Notes: a model not told the origin generated them from the letters alone. Positions 41,055 to 48,214 are shown, numbered from the stretch's first letter. The stretch is 48,214 bases of DNA from Pseudonocardiaceae bacterium (GCA_009379845.1 WHSZ01000048.1:1-48214); one strand, 5' to 3'. Made by a program: numbers and translations.

Positions 41055-42047
41055 TCAGATCAGGTACGCCTCGTAGGTTTCCGGCGCGAACAGGTCGGCC
41101 GGCTCCAGCTGGCGCTTCGCCAGTCCCTGCTCGTGGGCATAGCGCAGGAACGTCCGCAGCGTGGTCTCGTTGTCCGCCAGCCCGTACGGCCAGAATTCCT
41201 TGCCGAGCACGCGCTGCGCGCGGTCCAGGTCGTCGTACAGCCAGGGGAGCATGAACAGTGCCGCGGCGGTTTCGGACAGCCGTTCCTCGGTGTGCCGCTT
41301 CGCCTCCTGAAACGCCTTGAACAGCGACTGGGCAATCCACGGTCGCCGCTCGTACAGCTCACGTCGTAGCACAACCGTGTGCATGATCGGAAAGATTCCG
41401 GTATCCGTTAAGTACCGCTCCTCCACCGGCCGTGGCTCGGGGAACAGCCTGGCTACTTCCGGTGCGCCCGCGAGGAACGGGCGAGGGATTCGCGGGCAGC
41501 ACAACGCGTCGATCTCGCCGGTCACCAACATGTCGGCCAGCGTGCGGTGCGCCGGGATGGGCTCGACTTCGATTTCCGGCGGCAGATCGAGCTGCGCTTT
41601 CTCCACCCTGCCCGGCTCGTGCAGACCACCGGTGCGGTACCGGACGGAATCGACCGGCACGCCATGCCGGTCGGCGAGGATGCCCCTGATCCACACATTC
41701 GCGGTGAGCTGGTACTCCGGCACGCCGACGATCTTCCCGACCAGATCGGCCGGTTCCTCGATGCCGCTCGCGGTGTTCACGTAGATCGCGTTGTGCCGGA
41801 ACGCCCGAGAGGGAAACGCCGGGATGGCAACGAAATTGTCGTCGTTGAACATACTGACCACATAGGACGACAGGGACATCTCGGCGGCGTCGAACTCCCG
41901 GTGCCGGATCATCCGGAAGAACGTCTCCTCGATGGGAAGCGACAGGTAGGTCAGATCCAGCCCGTCGGGCCGGACACGCCCGTCCGCGAGGGGTTGCGTG
42001 CGGTCGTAATCCCAGCAGGCGAGCGCGATGGGAACGTTCTTGCTCAT
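41055..42047 (-). CDS. 4,5-dihydroxyphthalate decarboxylase-like protein
   Basis: 330 residues. The family pattern is PIALACWDYDRTQPLADGRV at the N-terminus, IEETFFRMIRHREFDAAEMSLSSY, PADLVGKIVGVPEYQLTANVWIRG, and CPRIPRPFLAGAPEVARLFPEP. The Pht5-type fold is that of periplasmic-binding proteins (NMT1/THI5-like) but here lacks a signal peptide, so it is cytosolic. Many relatives are annotated as 4,5-dihydroxyphthalate decarboxylase without proof; the true role may be binding or decarboxylation of an aromatic acid. It is the last gene of the minus-strand set after MetE-like 2 and an ALDH fragment. Confidence 0.85.
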   Translation of the reverse strand: MSKNVPIALACWDYDRTQPLADGRVRPDGLDLTYLSLPIEETFFRMIRHREFDAAEMSLSSYVVSMFNDDNFVAIPAFPSRAFRHNAIYVNTASGIEEPADLVGKIVGVPEYQLTANVWIRGILADRHGVPVDSVRYRTGGLHEPGRVEKAQLDLPPEIEVEPIPAHRTLADMLVTGEIDALCCPRIPRPFLAGAPEVARLFPEPRPVEERYLTDTGIFPIMHTVVLRRELYERRPWIAQSLFKAFQEAKRHTEERLSETAAALFMLPWLYDDLDRAQRVLGKEFWPYGLADNETTLRTFLRYAHEQGLAKRQLEPADLFAPETYEAYLI

Positions 42048-42059
42048 CCATTCCTCGAT

Positions 42060-42197
42060 TCAGTGCGGGGACAGGTGCACGCTCTTGGTTTCGGTGTAGG
42101 AACGCAGCTCTTCGACGCATTCCTCGCTGCCGAGCCCGGAACCGTGCATCCCGCCGAACGGCAGCCCGGTGAAATGCCGGGAAACCTCGCGGCTCAC
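42060..42197 (-). pseudogene. aldehyde dehydrogenase C-terminal fragment
   Basis: 45 codons from 42197 to the stop at 42060 encode [20 protein letters not shown], then [22 protein letters not shown], matching the last segment of NAD-dependent aldehyde dehydrogenases (PFGG...SG.G.E...E.L..YT.TKSV). The catalytic Cys/Glu domains are absent. The frame continues upstream into AT-richer sequence ([10 protein letters not shown]) without similarity. It sits 12 bp upstream of the Pht5-like start and 81 bp after MetE-like 2, so a deletion seems to have removed an aldehyde dehydrogenase from this operon. Confidence 0.7.
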
Positions 42198-42278
42198 CCG
42201 AGAGTATATGTAACAACAGACATATTCAAATACGCGCTCTGTGCCGCGCTGTGCGCCACGTCGTTGCGGGTAACCGCG

Positions 42279-43382
42279 TCAGTCGTTCCACAACGCACGT
42301 GCGGTTTCCGCGACCACGGAAAGCTTCGCGGCCTGGATTTTCTCGGAGACGTCCGGATTTCCGCTTGCCACCGACGCGAAACCACATTGCGTGGAGATGG
42401 CCAGCAGCTCGAGCGGCAGCACGTTCGCGGCTTCCTTGACGCGCTTCTCGAGCTCTTCCACCGTCTCCACCGCGGCTTTCTTGCTGGAAACCAAGCCGAG
42501 CACGACCATCTTGCCGTCCGGAGCCGCGGCCAGCGGTGCGAACGATCCGGACCGCTGGTCGTCGTATTCGAGCAGGAACCGGTCGAACCCGGTACCCCGG
42601 CGGAACAGTGCCTCGGCGATGTGGTCATAGCCACCGGAGGCCATCCAGCGCCCCGCGCTGTTACCCCGGCAGAGATGAATGCCGTAAGTGGGGCCGGGAA
42701 TGTCGGTGACCGAATTGATCAGGTCCAGCCCTTCGGAGAGCATCCGGTCCGTGGGAATACCTTGCTTTTCGTACCAGTCGCGGGTTTCTTGCTGCACAAG
42801 CGTGGCGATCTCCGGTGCGTCGATCTGCACGTACTGGCAACCGAGCGCCGTGAGTTCCCGAATTTCCGACTTCACGATCCGCACCGCGTCGGCTGCCATC
42901 TCGAACGCGTCCCGGTACTCGCTCGGCGCGTGCCGCGGTGACCAGCGCAGGAACGTCATCAGCGGGCTGGGCACGGTGGCCTTCACCGGCCGGGTGGCCC
43001 TGGCTCTGGCGTAGGTGTACTCCTCCGTCACCATGGACCGTAGCGAGGTGAGCTTCCCGGTGATCACCAGCGGGAGCTCTTCCTCGATCGGCCCTTCGTC
43101 GGTGTACCAGTTCCGGGTAACACCGGGCACGTACTCGTACCCGGTGATCGATTCGGTCAGCGGGCCGGTAAAGACGCCGCGCCGGAACTCACCGTCGGTC
43201 ACCACGTCCACCCCGGCGGCTTCCTGGACGGCGATGGCCTGGTCCACGGCGCGATCTTCGATGAACTTGAACTCGGCGACGGAGATCGTCCCGGCCGCCA
43301 AGGCGGTCTTGGCCCGGTGCAACGGTTCCGGCCGGAGCATCGACCCGACGACTTCCGCGCGACATCCGGTGGTGATCGACAT
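42279..43382 (-). CDS. short MetE-like zinc methyltransferase, second copy
   Basis: 367 residues, MetE C-terminal barrel only. N-terminus AEVVGSMLRPEPLHRAK, then VVTDGEFRRGVFTGPLTESI, and long YTYARARATRPVKATVPSP. Zinc ligands: H236-L-C238 (GIHLCRGN), a Glu in LLEYDDQ and C333 (STQCGFAS). It is only distantly related to the first copy (residues around the metal are shared, most others differ), so the two are not a recent duplication. Good promoter upstream (43422-43451). Function as for the family: thiol-linked methyl or alkyl transfer, substrate unknown. Confidence 0.87.
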   Translation of the reverse strand: MSITTGCRAEVVGSMLRPEPLHRAKTALAAGTISVAEFKFIEDRAVDQAIAVQEAAGVDVVTDGEFRRGVFTGPLTESITGYEYVPGVTRNWYTDEGPIEEELPLVITGKLTSLRSMVTEEYTYARARATRPVKATVPSPLMTFLRWSPRHAPSEYRDAFEMAADAVRIVKSEIRELTALGCQYVQIDAPEIATLVQQETRDWYEKQGIPTDRMLSEGLDLINSVTDIPGPTYGIHLCRGNSAGRWMASGGYDHIAEALFRRGTGFDRFLLEYDDQRSGSFAPLAAAPDGKMVVLGLVSSKKAAVETVEELEKRVKEAANVLPLELLAISTQCGFASVASGNPDVSEKIQAAKLSVVAETARALWND

Positions 43383-43421
43383 GTCGAAGCTCCTTTGCTG
43401 GACTCACCACGACGGAGTTCG

Positions 43422-43451
43422 ACGCTAGCCACCTCGAAAGAACGACGTCAA
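43422..43451 (-). promoter_or_regulatory. promoter of the second MetE-like gene
   Basis: Minus strand: TTGACG (43451-43446), 18-nt spacer, TAGCGT (43427-43422). The AAAGGAG ribosome site follows at about 43390. The -35 is part of a direct repeat (next entry). Confidence 0.6.
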
Positions 43452-43466
43452 CAAAATCGTTAACAA
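43446..43466. repeat. direct repeat CGT(C/T)AACAA at the MetE-like promoter
   Basis: CGTCAACAA (43446-43454) and CGTTAACAA (43458-43466) are near-identical copies 12 bp apart, the first containing the -35 on the minus strand. A regulator covering one helical turn could bind here. This is a candidate operator. Confidence 0.45.
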
Positions 43467-43475
43467 TCTAGTGGA

Positions 43476-44657
43476 TCAGGTCGTGTACTGAGCGGGCGCG
43501 CTGGCCGTCCCCGCGCCAACCAGCGCGGCCAGCAGCACGCCGGTGACGAGCACCGGCTGGGGCGTGATCGTGGAAGCCAGCACCAGTACCGCGGTTACCG
43601 GCGGCAACGCCTGGTGCGCGCGACCGGTGTGGTGCGGACGCAGCTGCAGCAGCCACAGCACCAGCAGAAACACCGCCACCGGCACGGTCACCGTGGCCCC
43701 CGCCGCCCATCCGGAGATGTGCGCCGCGTGCACCGCGTAGTCGACGTTGACAGCCAGCCCGGCCCCAACGGCGCCGGCCGACGCGAAGATGAAGTAGTGC
43801 CCGTAGCCCCACACGAAACCGATCCGGTTGGACACCAGGATGTCGTGCGCTGGTTTGGAGAAATACACCCACCACAGGGAAAACACGATCAGCAACCCGC
43901 CGCCGGTGATGGCGAACAGCGAGCCGCTGGCGCCCTGCTCGTCCAGCGCGGCGCGCACCGCGCTGGCGGACGCGAGCACGGTCTCGCCAAGGACGATGAT
44001 GGTGAACAGGCCGTAGCGCTCGGCGATGTGGTGGGGATGCCAGGGGGTCGTCGTGACGCGTTCCGCGACTATCGGCACCGCGAGCTCGGCCGCGGCCATC
44101 AGCCACCAACCCCACAGTGGCCAGTGCCCGGATAGCAGCATCACCGACCAGCCGGCCATCACGACGATCAGGCCGACCGCGTAGCGTAGGGCGGTTTTAC
44201 GCCGAGCGAGATCGTGATACGCGGCGCGTAGCCACATCGCGATCAGCCCGAGCCGCATCACCGCGTACCCCAGGAACACCACGTCGAAGTCGTGGTGCTC
44301 GAAGGCCCGCGAAACGCCGGCGGCCAGGATCAACGCGCCGGTGATCTGCACCAGTGTGGCCACCCGGTAGGGCACGTCGTCGTTGTCGTAGGCGGAGGCG
44401 AACCAGGTGAAGTTCATCCATGCCCACCAGATGGAGAAGAACACCGTCAGGTAGCTGACCAGCCCGGTGGCCGCGTGGTCTTCCGCGAGCGCGTGGTGCA
44501 GCTGCCCGGCCGCCTGGGCAACGGCCACCACGAAGCACAGGTCGAAGAACAACTCGAGTGGGGTGGCGGCGCGATCGGATTCGTCGGTGCCGCGGCCCAG
44601 CATCGGCCATCGCCATGCGCGGCCGGCCGGCATCGTGTGGTGCGGACCGTAGCTCAT
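43476..44657 (-). CDS. low-temperature-requirement A (LtrA) family membrane protein
   Basis: 393 residues with about 10-11 membrane helices. The LtrA signature is clear: TPLELFFDLCFVVAVAQAAG, YLTVFFSIWWAWMNFTWFAS, HHIAERYGLFTIIVLGETVL, and WWVYFSKPAH. The family was named from a Listeria growth-at-low-temperature mutant; the molecular role is unknown. It reads toward the MetE-like promoter. No functional link to the catabolic genes is visible. Ribosome site CGAAGGG before ATG. Confidence 0.9.
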   Translation of the reverse strand: MSYGPHHTMPAGRAWRWPMLGRGTDESDRAATPLELFFDLCFVVAVAQAAGQLHHALAEDHAATGLVSYLTVFFSIWWAWMNFTWFASAYDNDDVPYRVATLVQITGALILAAGVSRAFEHHDFDVVFLGYAVMRLGLIAMWLRAAYHDLARRKTALRYAVGLIVVMAGWSVMLLSGHWPLWGWWLMAAAELAVPIVAERVTTTPWHPHHIAERYGLFTIIVLGETVLASASAVRAALDEQGASGSLFAITGGGLLIVFSLWWVYFSKPAHDILVSNRIGFVWGYGHYFIFASAGAVGAGLAVNVDYAVHAAHISGWAAGATVTVPVAVFLLVLWLLQLRPHHTGRAHQALPPVTAVLVLASTITPQPVLVTGVLLAALVGAGTASAPAQYTT

Positions 44658-44716
44658 CGTGAAGCCCTTCGGGTGTCTGCCTGCCTGCCGCGACGACGCG
44701 GCGATCGATCAGATTG

Positions 44717-44884
44717 TCATTGTTCCGGAACGACCGCGCAGGCCATTTCGGACACTCCGAAGTGGCCGGTATTTCCCACCGTGGGGCGCCGGTTTCGCCA
44801 GTTGACGACCGACATCCCGGACGCCGACAGCAGTACAGCGAGCTGGTCAGCAACCGCGGTCCGAAGCTGTTCTGGGTAGTTCAC
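44717..44884 (-). CDS. small hypothetical protein (55 aa)
   Basis: GTG at 44884 with GGAAGG 5 nt upstream; stop at 44717. Product begins VNYPEQLRTAVADQLAVLL, contains SVVNWRNRR and ends GHFGVSEMACAVVPEQ. No family is recognised. Its start overlaps, in GTGA, the stop of the preceding small frame, supporting a two-gene unit divergent from the XRE gene. GC-rich codon use resembles neighbours. Coding status is probable rather than certain. Confidence 0.45.
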   Translation of the reverse strand: MNYPEQLRTAVADQLAVLLSASGMSVVNWRNRRPTVGNTGHFGVSEMACAVVPEQ

Positions 44885-45065
44885 GTGGCCTTCCGGTGGG
44901 AAGTGTCGCTGACGTGCTGCTCGTGCGGTACCGCGTGCGGCCAAATCACATCAGGCCATCGACGGTGCTGCGCTTGCCCTGGGCCAGGTAGGTGCCGCGA
45001 TCGGGGGCGTAGAGCATCGGGCATGCGCCCTTCTCCGAGGTCGTGCCCAAGAATGTGACCTTCAC
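44881..45065 (-). pseudogene. frameshifted small gene of the KVTFLGTTS family
   Basis: GTG at 45065 follows GGAGGA. The frame reads VKVTFLGTTSEKGACPMLYA, then PDRGTYLAQGKR, matching small actinomycete proteins that accompany XRE regulators, but it hits a stop at 44946 after 39 residues. A +1/-1 shift near 44955 would continue into DVIWPHAVPHEQHV and end at 44881, overlapping the next start. The full length would then be about 61 residues, right for the family. The 185-bp span is one base short of a multiple of three. Either a real pseudogene or a sequence error. Confidence 0.45.
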
Positions 45066-45275
45066 GCGTTTCCTCCAAGGTCCGGAGTCGTTCCTTCCGG
45101 GGCTCCACGTCATTGCGCCGCTCGATGGCGAGCTGGCGATCCTGCCGGGCGCCTTGAACGTGTCACCCAGTCGCGCAGTGGGTAGGCTCGCGGGTGTGCC
45201 TCCTCGCAGAGGAACGCCTCGGTTGACGGGCCGGGGGCACGCGGAGAGGCTGCCTTCTGCGAAGAGTGGTGACCG

Positions 45276-46511
45276 ATGAACGCGGATCAACGGCGGCTTG
45301 AACCGGCGGAAATCGGCGAGCGGGTGCGCAAGGTTCGTCGTCGGCGGGGCCTGAGTCTGGAGGTGGCGGCCGGGCTCGCTGGAATCTCCATGGGCTATCT
45401 ATCGATGCTTGAACGAGGTGAGCGCCGGTTCGAGCGCCGGGGGTTGGTGGAGGATCTGGCCTCGGCGTTGGGTTGTTCGCCGGCGGATTTGACCGGCCAG
45501 CCGTATCTGCCACCAGACTCGGAAACGGCTGCGGGCAAACGTGTGGTGGCTCGGATTGAGCAGGGCCTCAATGACGCGACGCTCGATGATGTGCCGGACA
45601 TGCGGCCCCGGGATCTGTCCGATTTACGCGAACTTGTGGAGTCCCACGCGCGGTCGCGTGATGGTGCGCAGTACAGCGCGGCGGCCCAGGACGCGGATCT
45701 TGTGCTGGTCGAGCTCCAAGTCCATATCGCAACGGGTACCGGCCCGCAGCGCCGCGAGGCGGCGGAACTGCTTGTCCGCGCCGCATACAACGCCTTCGTG
45801 GTTGCCACTACCTATGGCTACTTCCATCTGGCCGAGCAGGCCGCTCGCCGCGCCTACGACGCTGCCGTTCTCACCGAGCAGGCCGAGTTGTTGGCGTTCG
45901 CGATGTTCGCCCGCGTGCCTTCCATTGCCCGGGCCGGTGGCCGCGATCGCGCCATCCGGCTCCTGGATCGCACGCTGTCCGAGCAGCGAGGGTTGAGCGC
46001 CATCCACCACGACAACACCCTCGGCGCCGAGATGCTGGGATTACTACACCTGATGGGCGCTCACCTTGCGGCGCGCGGAAGAGACACCGACGCCGCCCAT
46101 GCCCACGTGGACGAGGCTACCCAGCTCGCGGCCAGAACCGGTGAACGCAACGGGCTCCTGCAACACTTCGGCCCGACCAACGTCCAAGTCTGGCAAGTCG
46201 CGATCGCCGCCGAACTCGACGAGGGACCGACCGTTGCCGAACGCACCGAGCGAGAACCAATCGACATCGTTCGACTCGACAGTCGCGACCGCGCGGCAGC
46301 CCTACATTTCGATCTCGCCCGCTCCTATGGCCAGGCCCACGGCTCCCGCGACACCCACGCCGTCCAACATCTCGAGATAGCCGACCGCTTTGCGCCCCAA
46401 CGCATCCGCCAAGATCCCCTCGCCCGCGATCTAATAGCCGCGCTGAGCCACCGGAGTCGCCGCCGAAGTTGGGAACTAGACAGCCTGCGCAACCGGTTCG
46501 GCCTCGGCTAG
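45276..46511 (+). CDS. XRE-family HTH regulator with TPR-like C-terminal domain
   Basis: 411 residues. HTH at residues 14-70: IGERVRKVRRRRGLSLEVAAGLAGISMGYLSMLERG is XRE-type. The remaining 340 residues are helical repeats (RREAAELLVRAAYNAFVVAT, LAEQAARRAYDAAVL) as in TPR-containing actinomycete regulators that sense peptides or small molecules. It is divergent from the small gene pair at 44.7-45.1 kb with 210 bp between starts and probably controls it, as is common for such pairs. Confidence 0.87.
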   Translation: MNADQRRLEPAEIGERVRKVRRRRGLSLEVAAGLAGISMGYLSMLERGERRFERRGLVEDLASALGCSPADLTGQPYLPPDSETAAGKRVVARIEQGLNDATLDDVPDMRPRDLSDLRELVESHARSRDGAQYSAAAQDADLVLVELQVHIATGTGPQRREAAELLVRAAYNAFVVATTYGYFHLAEQAARRAYDAAVLTEQAELLAFAMFARVPSIARAGGRDRAIRLLDRTLSEQRGLSAIHHDNTLGAEMLGLLHLMGAHLAARGRDTDAAHAHVDEATQLAARTGERNGLLQHFGPTNVQVWQVAIAAELDEGPTVAERTEREPIDIVRLDSRDRAAALHFDLARSYGQAHGSRDTHAVQHLEIADRFAPQRIRQDPLARDLIAALSHRSRRRSWELDSLRNRFGLG

Positions 46512-46596
46512 CCTCACGACGACATCGCTTCATACATTGTGAAGAACTGAGCTCCCCGCAGTCATAGCGTCACCGCCCGTGTGGGAGGTGACGACG

Positions 46597-46821
46597 ATGG
46601 AGGGCTGGCGGACGGCGCTGGTCGTGCAGGGTGTGACGCTCGGGGGCCGCTCGATTCCGGTGGTGGCCGGGTTGCTCGACCCGCCGTACGGACCGCAGGT
46701 AGGGATCCGCGTCGGCGAGACCGGCGAGTCAGTCGTCCTGTCTGACCAGATCGGCTCCGAGCTGATCGTGAACCTTCGTGAGGCGATCGCCAGCAAGCTG
46801 AAGGCCGAGGGGCAGCTGTGA
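46597..46821 (+). CDS. small hypothetical protein
   Basis: 74 residues from ATG at 46597 (GGGAGGTG 6 nt before); a GTG at 46579 also opens the frame. Beta-rich sequence ALVVQGVTLGGRSIPVVAGL, then VGIRVGETGESVVLSDQIG and a basic end. No family recognised. First of four tightly packed small genes downstream of the XRE regulator; it ends in a 4-base overlap with the next. Confidence 0.55.
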   Translation: MEGWRTALVVQGVTLGGRSIPVVAGLLDPPYGPQVGIRVGETGESVVLSDQIGSELIVNLREAIASKLKAEGQL

Positions 46822-47027
46822 TCCTCTGGCAGCTGAACGACAGCTCGCGGCACGGCTACGACGCGCCGGCACCGATCATCGGCGACCAGGTGCGCGCCCT
46901 GTGTGGCGTGTCGCTGGTGATCACTCGCGAAGGGCTGACGGAGGACGCCTGGGAGGGTCGGCCGCCGCTGTGCGTGGACTGCGCCACGGCGTACGTCGAG
47001 AGGCACGCGATGGCGACGCAGCCGTGA
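46818..47027 (+). CDS. small Cys-rich, zinc-ribbon-like protein
   Basis: 69 residues from GTG at 46818 (overlaps the previous stop in GTGA). Cys pattern ALCGVSL...PPLCVDCATAY: one single Cys and a C-x-x-C, with a His near the end, resembling the actinomycete small zinc-finger proteins seen beside XRE regulators. Its stop overlaps the next ATG by one base (TGATG). Likely cytosolic; role unknown. Confidence 0.6.
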   Translation: MILWQLNDSSRHGYDAPAPIIGDQVRALCGVSLVITREGLTEDAWEGRPPLCVDCATAYVERHAMATQP

Positions 47028-47194
47028 TGGCGCCGGGACCACGGCCGGAGAAACACCGGAAGCCGCATCCGAACGCGCATCCGAACGCGCATCCCCACAC
47101 CTGCCCGCACTGGGCACCGACCAACTCGGGCGGTTCGCACATCACCTGCGCGGAGTGCGCAACCGCGCCCCCACAGAAAGGTACCGATGGCTAA
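47027..47194 (+). CDS. small His/Cys-rich protein with HPNA repeats
   Basis: 55 residues from ATG at 47027. A 12-bp tandem repeat (47065-47094) encodes HPNAHPNAHPHT; then CPHW...ITCAECA with three Cys, giving a His/Cys-rich metal-binding look. Its stop overlaps the next start by 8 bp. No family recognised; the low complexity leaves some doubt that it is translated. Confidence 0.45.
   Translation: MAPGPRPEKHRKPHPNAHPNAHPHTCPHWAPTNSGGSHITCAECATAPPQKGTDG
47065..47094 (+). repeat. 12-bp tandem repeat, 2.5 copies
   Basis: GCATCCGAACGC occurs at 47065-47076 and 47077-47088, then half a unit (GCATCC) to 47094. It is in frame with the small His/Cys-rich protein and could vary in copy number among strains. 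Confidence 0.8.
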
Positions 47195-47411
47195 CCACGA
47201 CGACCTATCCAACGTGCTGTCACTCGCCCGGCTCCTGCAGGACGAGCCAGTGACCGTCCACCGCGTACCCGACGGCTACCTCGACGTGCTGCGCGGCCAA
47301 CGGGTCATCGGCTCGCTCGACGACGACATAGTAGCCACGTTCCTGGCCACCGCACCGGCAGCTCTCGCCGCAGCACGAACCGCGCTGATCGTCACGCCTC
47401 ACGACCCCTGA
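47187..47411 (+). CDS. small hypothetical protein (74 aa)
   Basis: 74 residues from ATG at 47187 (AAAGG upstream), overlapping the previous gene by 8 bp. Mostly helical: LSNVLSLARLLQDEPVTVHR, then YLDVLRGQRVIGSLDDD and an Ala-rich end. No family recognised. Last of the four small genes; 49 bp before the stop of the convergent ATPase gene. Confidence 0.55.
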   Translation: MANHDDLSNVLSLARLLQDEPVTVHRVPDGYLDVLRGQRVIGSLDDDIVATFLATAPAALAAARTALIVTPHDP

Positions 47412-47460
47412 CACGGGGTGATCCCGTTGCACCACAACGCCGATCGTGTGATCGCCGCGC

Positions 47461-48214
47461 TTACTCGGGCTGACTGAGCAGGTGTTGCAGGTAACGTTGC
47501 GGTGAGGCGAGAAAGTCCCGGGTTAACCGCACCGGCAGCGCCTCGTCGTAGTCCACGCGCTCGATGGTTCCGTCGTCGGCGATCTCGTAGATCGTGGCCT
47601 GCGGCAGTGCCAGCAGGATCGGGGAATGCGTGGCCACAATGATCTGGCACCGCTGCTCGGCCAGCTCGGACAACCGGGCCAGCACCGCCATACAGCCCCG
47701 CACGGACAAGGCTGCCTCCGGCTCGTCCAGCAGATACAGCCCACCCGGGCCAAACCGATGCGTCACCAGATCCAGGAAGGACTCGCCGTGGGACCGATCG
47801 TGCGGGGATGCCCCACCGTAGGCGGGAAGCAGCGGCGGCGAGTGAGGATCTTGGTCCAGCCGTTCGATCTCGGTGGCCACGTTGTAGTACGACTCGGCCC
47901 GCAGAAAGAACGCCGTGCGCGGCTTGCGACCGGTCCGCGACACCACCAACGAATCACCCAGGGACGATTCCGACGCGCGGGTAGCAAACCGGAAATTGTG
48001 ACTACCGCCCTCCGGATTCAGCCCCAAGGCAACCGCCAGAGCCTCGACCAAAGTGGACTTACCCGTCCCGTTCTCACCCACCAGAAACGTCACACCCGCA
48101 GGCACATCCAGCCCACCAGCACGAGCCAGCCACGAGATCACCGGCAAGGCAAACGGATACCCACCACCAGCCGCCTCAGCGGGAAGCCGGACACCGCAGG
48201 AACTGCCCCACACC
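47461..48214 (-). CDS. AAA/ABC-type ATPase, predicted ATPase family (5' partial)
   Basis: Runs off the right edge; 250 residues are visible, probably nearly complete. Walker A GENGTGKSTLVEALAVALG is near residues 46-64, the YLLDEPEAALS Walker B with signature-like sequence follows, then the H-loop VATHSPILLALP. The pattern is that of stand-alone SMC/ABC-like ATPases (AAA_21/AAA_23-type) annotated as ATP-binding proteins, related to but shorter than RecF/OLD nucleases. No TOPRIM domain is visible, so an OLD nuclease is unlikely. Function unknown. Confidence 0.85.
   Translation of the reverse strand, partial: VWGSSCGVRLPAEAAGGGYPFALPVISWLARAGGLDVPAGVTFLVGENGTGKSTLVEALAVALGLNPEGGSHNFRFATRASESSLGDSLVVSRTGRKPRTAFFLRAESYYNVATEIERLDQDPHSPPLLPAYGGASPHDRSHGESFLDLVTHRFGPGGLYLLDEPEAALSVRGCMAVLARLSELAEQRCQIIVATHSPILLALPQATIYEIADDGTIERVDYDEALPVRLTRDFLASPQRYLQHLLSQPE

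Noticed and set aside
1..48214. CRISPR arrays, rRNA genes, complete insertion sequences or prophage
   Set aside because: No regularly spaced repeats, rRNA segments, transposase with ends, or phage structural genes were seen.
47461..48214. OLD-family nuclease or Gabija-like defence ATPase
   Set aside because: Only an ATPase domain of about 250 residues is visible, with no TOPRIM domain and no partner helicase; it fits the common stand-alone ATP-binding family better.

Overview
The window is 48 kb of high-GC, gene-dense DNA that reads as the chromosome of an actinomycete, most probably a Pseudonocardiaceae-type organism (Amycolatopsis/Saccharopolyspora relatives). The grounds are: type VII secretion (ESX) proteins with WXG and Gly-rich tails at the left edge, a SigE-type ECF sigma factor, frequent GTG/TTG starts, several start codons placed 6-8 nt after a -10-like hexamer (leaderless layout), and XRE/zinc-ribbon small-protein clusters at the right edge. 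The species cannot be named from the sequence alone.

Layout. 1-3.3 kb: ESX/cell-wall module (end of a PPE-like protein, an EspC-like small protein, a WXG protein fused to a lytic transglycosylase, a secreted penicillin-binding serine hydrolase). 3.3-12.6 kb: ordinary metabolism (aminotransferase, threonine aldolase plus HAD hydrolase, ECF sigma factor with a membrane partner, TetR regulator with a tartrate/D-malate dehydrogenase, acetoacetyl-CoA synthetase). 12.6-13.3 kb: tRNA-Ser(GCT) and tRNA-Arg(ACG), followed by the C-terminal remnant of an IS481-type transposase. 13.4-18.2 kb: LysR regulator divergent from benzoylformate decarboxylase, an MHS-type permease and a VOC protein. 18.3-20.4 kb: TetR-controlled DHA2 multidrug exporter. 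20.4-24.6 kb: NUDIX hydrolase divergent from a GntR-led operon (FMN-dependent 2-hydroxyacid oxidase, formamidase, SDR). 24.6-28.6 kb: a double SANT-like HTH protein, a luciferase-like monooxygenase overlapping a pirin, and a spermidine-synthase-like protein.

28.7-43.4 kb is the most unusual part, a regulator-rich catabolic island: LysR, alpha/beta hydrolase, luciferase-like monooxygenase, DUF3311 plus sodium:solute symporter, SDR, PadR regulator, then a tight operon of a short MetE-like zinc methyltransferase, a MatC/SLC13-type permease, a ThDP enzyme and (after a gap) a hotdog thioesterase. On the opposite strand a second short MetE-like protein precedes an aldehyde-dehydrogenase fragment and a 4,5-dihydroxyphthalate-decarboxylase-like protein. 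Both MetE-like proteins keep a H-x-C...C zinc site but lack the N-terminal half of methionine synthase. I infer a pathway that moves a methyl or other alkyl group, or cleaves such a bond, from an imported organic acid. Its substrate is unknown, and this is the best candidate here for an undescribed system.

43.5-48.2 kb: an LtrA-type membrane protein, a small gene pair (one member apparently frameshifted) divergent from an XRE/TPR regulator, four tightly overlapping small ORFs including a Cys-rich zinc-ribbon-like protein, and the larger part of an ABC-type ATPase running off the right edge. There is no gene-free stretch longer than about 300 bases except the tRNA/IS-remnant interval, described below.
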